From contig NC_061863.1 in the NCBI RefSeq assembly GCF_907164915.1, positions 28,231,258 to 28,295,257 on the forward strand: a DNA stretch of 64,000 bases, read 5' to 3'. Made by a program: the position numbers and the translations under genes. This document shows, in pieces, positions 56,810 to 64,000 of the stretch. The stretch's first letter is position 1. Each line of letters opens with the position of its first letter. The notes under the pieces were generated by a model, which saw only the letters and a list, made by a program, of their open reading frames with translations, was not told the origin of the DNA and searched no databases. The DNA comes from Impatiens glandulifera (taxonomy: Eukaryota; Streptophyta; Magnoliopsida; Ericales; Balsaminaceae).

Positions 56810-57025
56810 CTTATCAAGGGATAGGGTTTTGATACCAAATGGGAAAATGGGGTTTTCGTACCAATCGAGAGATAGAGTTTTGATACCTATCGAGAGATAG
56901 AGTTTGGATACCTATCGAGAGAGTGTTTTGATACCTATCGAGATAGGGTTTGTATTCCTATCGAGATATATGGCTTTTATACCTATCAAGATATAGGGTT
57001 TGGATACATATAGATATCGTTTTGA
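56810..57025. repeat. ~30-bp minisatellite
   Basis: Seven or so units of tacctatcgagagatagagt then ttggata or tttga, decaying on both sides. Confidence 0.85.
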
Positions 57026-57085
57026 TAGGATCATGTACGTATGATCTCTGATGCGTATTGACTAAACATGATTTTGTACATGTAC

Positions 57086-58179
57086 AAAGATTTCGATATA
57101 CCATTGAACCGATACAATATCTGTATAATTTTTTATATATCAAAACTTTTGGTTCGATATTGGTAATTTTTAAGGTATATCATAGCGACTCACCCCTATT
57201 TTCATTACTCTTAAATTGATTTTTTATTTTCCTTTTATACTTTTAGTTTGAATACATTAATTTTCTTACACACAAATTGATTATTTATTTCAAAGCAAAT
57301 TGATTACACCTGCTTTTACAATGTTTAAATATGACTAATTATCTTAATCTAAATAGAAATACAACTTAAAATTTAGTGGTTGACATTTCTCTTATTTAAA
57401 AAAACAATGGTTAGATATCTCCAGCATCCTTGAAAGGTCCTGAGTTCGAGCTCGTCAGGCGGCAAATTATGCGCCTGGTTAAATGGTTAAGTAAATTTAC
57501 GGGCTATGTGCTTAACCTTTGTGGCCATATTTTTTTATCCCTTCTTCTAACTTAACGGTAACAAAGTTGAATATCCTCAACCTTCTTGAGAGGTCTTGGA
57601 TTTGAGCCCGTCAGACACCCTTTGTGGCCACATTAAAAGCCTATTACCAAAAATTGAAAATTGGTCATACTTAATATGAGTTTATAAGTTTTCTAAAATT
57701 TAAAAGTTTTCAAAATCTAACATAGCTATATCAATTTTAAATTGCAATTTAAAACCCTATTCCTAGTTTCTTTTCAGGCATGTAATGATTTAACAATATC
57801 AATATAAATTTGATTGACATTCAAGCTTCATTGACATTATCACAACTTAATTCATTTGAACTTAGGTTTAATTGGGTTGGTGATTGCGTATCTGTATACC
57901 TAATTTGTTTGAATTGTTTTAATTAACTAGTTATGTATGATATAAGAAATAAGTAGATCATAGATGTGACACTTTTTTTAACATGCAAAACAAATACAAA
58001 TGAGGATAAAAGACTCATGCTATAATTTAAATTATTCAAATCGATTTTTTAAAATACATATGCTATAACTAAACACGTTATTCAAAAGTCTAATTGCATA
58101 AATACTATTTATAAAATAAATGGCCTATTAGCTCAATTGGTTAGAGCGTCGTGCTAATAACGCGAAGGTCACAAGTTCT
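57086..58179 (+). repeat. segmental duplication copy B
   Basis: Collinear with 28115-29325. It contains a SINE-like unit at 57406-57550, a shortened second one to about 57640, and a broken tRNA at its right end. Confidence 0.9.
58122..58179 (+). pseudogene. truncated tRNA-Ile (AAU) relic
   Basis: ggcctattagctcaattggt, then agagcgtcgtgctaataacg and cgaaggtcacaagttc match the tRNA at 29268 through the anticodon arm and into the T arm. They then break into unrelated sequence (tagtgaacat), so the T arm and 3' acceptor strand are lost. Confidence 0.9.
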
Positions 58180-58655
58180 AGTGAACATATAAATAGTAGA
58201 AGATTATATTGAAAAGAGGGACTATCCGGCTCTATCCTTGAACATATAAATAGTGGAAGAATTGATGGTCAATACTAAGATCACTCGAAAACTTGTCTTA
58301 AGGGCTTGGTGTCTAACTAAAATAGTGTTTTAAGACCATCGGTCAACAAAATTCTAATTACGGTTTACCCGAATCAACTTAAGGAGGTGAGAACCAAAAG
58401 ATTGTAGGATAAAACACTCACTCTATCTAACAATCAACATAACTATATTCTAGATCGTAAAACTCTAAGATAGTGTGTGAGTATTTGAAAAGTAAGTATG
58501 GCGGGAATAAAAACGTGTGAAAATATCTTAGCTAAACACTTGAAGAAGAGAATTTGAAGTGTTAAAGATGAAAAGTATTGAAATCATCAAAGATTATTAT
58601 GATAGAGTAACAATTGTGGTATCTTCAAATCTCACTTTCTATACATGAAAAAAAA
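58180..58655. other. intergenic with short direct repeats
   Basis: gaacatataaatagta/tggaag occurs at 58183 and 58240. gtcaatactaagatcactcg then aaaacttgtct (58268-58300) repeats the block found after the intact tRNA at 29355. No gene seen. Confidence 0.6.
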
Positions 58656-58689
58656 TTCAAAAAGATCGAGAAAGAAAAAGTTCCGACTC

Positions 58690-59475
58690 TCAAACTATTT
58701 AGTACTTCAGAAGGTAGAGGGAGAGGAAGAATAATGAATAAATGAAGACTAATTGATAAATCAACAATTGAATGGTATAAAATGGTAAGATTTTCTTATA
58801 AATGTCCTAATTATGAAACTAATGTGAACTATGTCGAAGGAGATGAAAAAGAAGAAATTTTGTTGATGACTAATGTTGTGGCCGAAAATTCCACTAAAAG
58901 AACATAAACAAATAAGTGGTTAATTAATTTTAGTTCTTCCAACACATGTGTGGCAACCTTAATTGGTGTACAAATCTAGACAATAAATCCAAACACATAG
59001 TGAAACATGGAAATGGTATGGTAATGACTATTATTCGCAAAGGAGATATCACAATAAAGGTGAATGAATATAAACAAATTATTTATGATGTATTATCCTT
59101 CAAAGTTTGAATGTATTTTGTTAAGTTTAAGACAATTTCAAGGTAAACGTTTGATCATTCTAGTACATGAACATGAATGTAAAATCTTTCACTCAACCAA
59201 AGGGTTTTGATGACTACAAAATGAGTCCTAACCAACTATTCAAGATGAATATATTGAAGAAATCCAATGATTAAAGAGAAACGTTTTATTGATTATTGTT
59301 TTCAAACCTCTACTAGTAAAAAATCACCATTGTGATTGAGACATATCAACTACAAAAGTTTCCATACTAAGAAATTAAAGAAGTTGGTGGATGGGTTACC
59401 AATAATAAATATTCCAAATGATAAGTTCCGAAATTGCTTGATTTTTAAACTTACCAGACATAGACAATTAAAATA
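58690..59475 (+). pseudogene. Ty1/copia gag-pol fragment
   Basis: The plus-strand reading, with stops, gives RGRGRGRIMN, then a damaged knuckle (EWYKMVRFSYKCPNYETNVN) and DEKEEILLMTNV; pieces of protease/pre-integrase (IFHSTKGF, KSNDLREN-like); and finally KKLKKLVDGLPIINIPNDKF RNC, typical of the GAG-pre-integrase end in Tnt1-like copia. The catalytic D-S-G is not visible. Only about 780 bp remain, without LTRs. Old and non-functional. Confidence 0.65.
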
Positions 59476-60030
59476 AAGAATAAAGCAAGTAGAGAGAAAA
59501 TTGGAAAAGTAAAAGAAAGAAGAAAAAATTAAAGAAGAAAACAGCTTAGCTAAGTCCCATGCCCTGGCTGACCATAATGAAATAGAAATAAGATTTGGAT
59601 TTCAATTTTGTTCTATAAGCCCAATAAAAACATAACAAAAAAAACGTCTGTTTGATCTTTGGGCTTAACTGAGGTAGGAAAACTGAGTTTGAATAGTAAA
59701 TTAGATTAATTTGGGAATGAATGAACAAACTAGGTTAGTTTGGGAAAGTGAACACCGAACAAAGTTACTTTGGGAAATCATCCTTTGTTCAAATGTATTT
59801 TAAAGATTTTGTTCTTGGTTGATGATTGATTAAAAATGACAAAGGGCGTCGACGTTATGCACTACAAAAAAAAGTGAGATATAGCAACGTTAAGTTTGTA
59901 ACAAAAATAAAATATTGTGGTTTGCATCTAAAATAACAATAATAAAATAAACATATTAAAATTTTCAACATATATTACGACAAATATTTTGTAATTATGA
60001 ACACTAAGTTGCACAATATATTGTAAATAA
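59476..60030. other. AT-rich intergenic DNA
   Basis: Nothing recognised. A minus-strand open stretch of 60 codons (59728-59546) has no known features. Confidence 0.5.
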
Positions 60031-62853
60031 ATTAGATACTAAAAATGTTGGTGTTGGTATTGTGCAACACATCTTTCAACCAACTATATTGTTATAAAAT
60101 CAGTAACACTTTATTGAGACAGTTGAAAAATGGTAAGAAGTTGTTTATTTTATTTATTATTTTATATAACATCAATACATTTTAGATATACAATTGCAAA
60201 GTTAGTTATAACACATTAATATATAACTTATTATGCAACACTTTATTTTAAATGCTGAAAATTTAATTACTATTATTTATTATTTATTTTTTTTGTTAAA
60301 ATAATTCTACTTAAATAATCACAAATTTTATTGTAACATTTAATACAACATTAAAAATAATAAGATAATAGTGTTGTTTCTATAATTTTTGTTATTTGTG
60401 TGTTATGTAAAATTATTCCATATAAAAATTATTATATAAAATTTATTGTGTAACATATTATTCTATTTTTAAAATTTTGTTGTTATTTGATTTATTATTT
60501 ATTTTTAAAATTGTACAACTTTGTAGCAAAACTTTATTCAATCATTAATATAATAAAAAAAAATCTAAATTACCCAATTTTATGTATTTTGATATAAATT
60601 TGTGTGGATAACTTAGGCCTCCTTTGATGAAGAGGTTTTTGGGATAAAATCCAGTTTTTATCTCAAAACCCAAACATCTTATCAACCATCAAATCAAATA
60701 ATTTTATCATTTAAATACCAAAACTACCCTCTAATTTTATCTTCACTCTAAACCATCATTCTCTCACCTAACCATATCTTTTAAAGTCAAAGGGCAAATT
60801 AATCTTTAAATTTTAAAAACCAATTTTTTCCTACTTTTTATCAAACAATGTTTTTTTTAGATAAAATTCAGACAAAATCCAAAAAACCACTTCCTCAAAC
60901 AAAGCCTTAGTTAATTTTTGTTGAAAAAATTAAAGTTATTATATATAAAATATAAAAAAAGTAATAATTAAATATCAATTACTTATGCAACATTATTTAA
61001 TTATAATCAATAATAAAATATATATATATATATATATATCAATTTATTTAAACTAATAATAAAACCAATTAATTTTTAATTTTTTTTATCTATTGATTCT
61101 TAATTAATTAATATATAAAATCATTCTTATTATAATTCATTATAGATACTTTTATAAATACAAATTAAAAAAAATATATTCATTTATTAGGTATATCTTA
61201 ATAATTATTTTATTCAAATTAATTAAGTGTTTAATTATTTTGATTTATTATATATTGTTTAAATTGTAAAAATATAAATATAATATTATAATAATATGTA
61301 TTGATATTTATTATTGAAAATAATATGCCTACATAAACTACATCAACTTATTTTCTAACTTATTATTCAACACTTAACGTAGAAAATTTGGTTACATGTT
61401 TTATTTATTAATTATTTTATTTGTTATATAGTTATCTAAATTCTTATTAAAATTTTGTACAACTATTAATTCAACATGAAATCATTGAGTGTCGATAATT
61501 TCTGTTTTAATAAAATTATTTATTTATTATTGATAAAAATATGCAACATAAATTATATAAAATTATTTTCTAACTTATTATTTAATACTTTAAAATTTAA
61601 TGTAGACAAATTTGTTGCATATCTAAATTATTAATTATTTTATATGTTATATGATTCAATCTAAATTAGAAATAAATTTTTGTATAATTATTAATTCAAC
61701 AATAAAATTAATGAGTGTCTATAATTTATAATTTTTTGTTTTAATAGAGTTTCATCAAATTATTTTCTAACCTATTATTCAAAACTTCAAAATTTAGTAT
61801 AGAAAAGTGGGTTGTATGTCTAGTTTATTAATTATTTTATTTGTTATATGGTTCGATCTAAATTACTAATAAACTTTTTTACAACTATTAATTCAACATG
61901 AAAACTAATAAGTGTCTATATAATTTATTATTTTAATAAAGTTATTTATTTATTATTGATAAAAATATGCAACATATATTAAATCTAATTATTTTTTAAA
62001 TTATTATTCAACACTTTAAAATTTAAGCTAAACAATTTTGTTGCAGTTATTATTTATTTATTATTTTATTTGTTATAATAATTCAATATAAATTACTAAT
62101 TACTTTTTTTAGAATTATTAATTTAACATTAAAACAAACATAAATAAAAATAATTGTATTTTAATAAAGTTATTTATTTATTATTGATAAAAAAAAATAT
62201 GCAACATAAATTACATCAAATTATTTTCTAACCTATTATTTAACACTTTAAAATTTAGTATAGAAATTAGTGTTGCATGTCTCGTTTATTAATGATTTTA
62301 TTTGTTATATATAGTTTAATTTAAATTACTAATAAACTTTTGTACAACTATTAATTCAACATTAAAACTAATGAGTGTCTATATAATTTATTGTTTTAAT
62401 AAAGTTATTTATTTATTATTAATAAAAATATGCAACATATATTACATTCAATTATTTTCTAATTTATTATTCAACACTTTAAAATTTAAGCATAGACAAT
62501 TTTGTTGCAGGTCTTATTTATTTATTATTTTATTTGTTATAATGGTACAATATAAATTATTAATAATTTTTTTTTTTCTAACTATTAATTTAACATTAAA
62601 ACTTACATAAATAAAAATAATTGTGTCAATAATTTATTGTTTTAATAAAGTTGTTTATTTATTATTGATAAAAAAATATGCTAACATAAATTACATCAAA
62701 TTATTTTCTAACCTATTATTTGATACTTTAAAATTTAGTGTAGGAAGTAGTGTTGCTTGTCTCCTTAATTAATGATTTTATTTGTTATATATACTTTAAT
62801 CTAAATTACTAATAAACTTTTGTACAACTATTAATTCAACATTAAAAATAATG
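60030..62853. repeat. ~215-245-bp AT-rich tandem array
   Basis: Anchor aaaaatatgcaacat (with variants) at about 61541, 61967, 62199, 62430 and 62679; associated blocks ttattattcaacactttaaa, tttattaattattttatttg and acaactattaattcaacatt recur in fixed order. More degenerate units extend left to about 60030 and resume at 63715-64000. No coding potential. Confidence 0.8.
60613..60909. mobile_element. Tourist-like MITE (PIF/Harbinger type)
   Basis: 291-bp element (60616-60906) flanked by TTA target duplications (60613-60615 and 60907-60909). Imperfect terminal inverted repeats: GGCCTCCTTTGATGAAGAGG on the left, and GGCTTTGTTTGAGGAAGTGG as the reverse complement of the right end. Small, non-coding, with a TTA TSD: the standard features of Tourist-like MITEs. 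It lies inside the AT-rich array. Confidence 0.75.
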
Positions 62854-63714
62854 GGGGCGCTTTGTTGAAATAAAGTAATGTAAGAATGAGATTAATAGAT
62901 TTGTAGAATGAGAACGGGTATTATTATAGAAATATAGTGTTTGGTAAGAGTATTAATAACGTTTTCAATCTCATGGATAATGTTTGAATATTTCCATAAG
63001 ATTGATAATGATTAGATTTATTAGAGAGAAATTATTAATATTATTTTATAATTAAAATTAGATTAATATATTTATTTCATTTTTATTATATTTTATTTAA
63101 TTAAAAATATAAAATATTATTATTATATTATAATTGTTTAAAATATATAAAATATTAAAACGTGTCCTAATTTAATAAAATATAAATATCTAATATTTTA
63201 TTATATTAATTATATATATATATATATTTTTTTTTTTAAATACATATAAAAATATAAAAAATAAATAGTTGAATGATTCAATTTTTTATTTATAAATAAA
63301 AATTATATATAAAGGGATAATTGTATATTAATAATTAATCAAATTAAATATAATATTTTAATTTATAATATATACTATAAAATTGCATAATATTTTATAT
63401 TTAACTTTTCTAATATTTTTCTAATATTTATTTTGTATAAAATTGTTATTTTATTTTTAAATTTTAATTAATTTATTATAATTTTGTTATTAATATATAA
63501 TATATAAATTAATTATATAAAAATAATTTTATTATTATTAGTTATTATAATTATTATAATTTTTTTTAATTTTATTAATTATATTTTATTTTAAATAATT
63601 AATAAATATTATTTAAATAATTGAAATAATTTATTTCAATAAATTAATTAAATATTTTATAATTATTTTAGTTATAGAAGAACGTCTAATATAATTATAA
63701 AAGAAAAAATTACA
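62854..63714. mobile_element. probable insertion within the AT-rich array
   Basis: The array phrase ...aaaaataatg is interrupted by ggggcgctttgttgaaataa, and the array resumes after aaatg at 63715-63718 with agtgtccataatt. The inserted 0.86 kb begins with a GC-rich word and repeated aatgag/tctcatg phrases as in plant MITE ends, then is extremely AT-rich. A short aatg match on both sides could be the TSD. No terminal inverted repeat was found. Confidence 0.4.
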
Positions 63715-64000
63715 AATGAGTGTCCATAATTTGTTATTTTAATAAAGATATTTTTTATTATTAATAAAAATATATAATATAAAATTATTTTATAGCTTAT
63801 TATTCAACACTTATAAAATTTGTGGACGATATAATGTTTTAATAAATTTATTTATTTATTATTGATAAATTAAAATATTTTGTTGAAAAAGTCAAAATTA
63901 TTATATATATTTTTAAGATGTAAAAAAAATTACAATATTACTTTTATGTAACAAATATTTCCACGTTTTTTATTTTAATCAATAATACAACTATTATCAC
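63715..64000. repeat. continuation of the AT-rich tandem array
   Basis: agtgtccataatttgttatt, ttattattcaacacttataa and related blocks are the same units as 60030-62853, running to the window end. Confidence 0.7.

Overview
This window looks like repeat-dominated, heterochromatin-like nuclear DNA of a flowering plant. It is AT-rich and holds nested Ty1/copia elements primed by initiator-Met tRNA, a LINE ORF1 with a DUF4283-type domain, FAR1/MULE transposase relics, a Tourist-like MITE and many (TA)n tracts. A low-confidence hint of an asterid, possibly Lamiales, comes only from memory: the second ORF of the large retroelements resembles a family that is very abundant in Gesneriaceae protein sets. 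I see no intact host protein-coding gene. The only apparently functional gene is a tRNA-Ile(AAU) at 29268-29341. Two gaps of exactly 500 N (14999-15498 and 43501-44000) are scaffold joins.

Layout. 1-1.8 kb: AT-rich DNA with a possible hAT-like remnant. 1.8-10.3 kb: a huge inverted repeat (arms about 2.6 kb) whose arms carry TATA boxes and GGTCC/GGACC-rich arrays. Its left arm is split by a 2.4-kb ORF1-only LINE with a 13-bp target-site duplication (TSD). 10.4-15 kb: a dead Ulp1 protease fragment, a 58-bp minisatellite, and a FAR1/MULE transposase relic on the minus strand that is cut by a solo LTR (TSD gtctt). 15.5-23.7 kb: a decayed minus-strand copia element with an internal 505-bp duplication, and a younger plus-strand copia (18004-22750, TSD ccatg) nested in it. 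24.4-25.6 kb: a roughly 315-bp satellite with tRNA-like boxes, followed by a LINE ORF2 tail. 28.1-29.3 kb: a segment carrying the tRNA gene, duplicated at 57.1-58.2 kb. 29.8-32.8 kb: a second FAR1-like pseudogene with introns.

33.4-52.9 kb holds the most unusual content: two copies in opposite orientation of a non-autonomous copia-like family, (-) 33447-42950 and (+) about 43.5-52.05 kb. Each has long LTRs packed with short palindromes (TTAGAC...GTCTAA), an initiator-Met primer site and a complete gag region. Neither shows protease, integrase or reverse transcriptase. In their place is a long second ORF (about 1,100 codons, coiled coil, RG-rich tail) preceded by its own TATA box and a field of the same AGACGT motifs found in the LTRs. 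The solo LTR at 12964-14750 belongs to the same family. The right end of the plus copy is a diverged LTR palindrome (51335-52940).

52.9-64 kb: a second satellite array, minisatellites, the duplicated segment with a broken tRNA, a copia gag-pol fragment, and a roughly 230-bp AT-rich tandem array hosting a MITE and another insertion.

The elements could work together only in part. The pol-less family would need reverse transcriptase and integrase in trans, and the nested copia seen here is dead in both.
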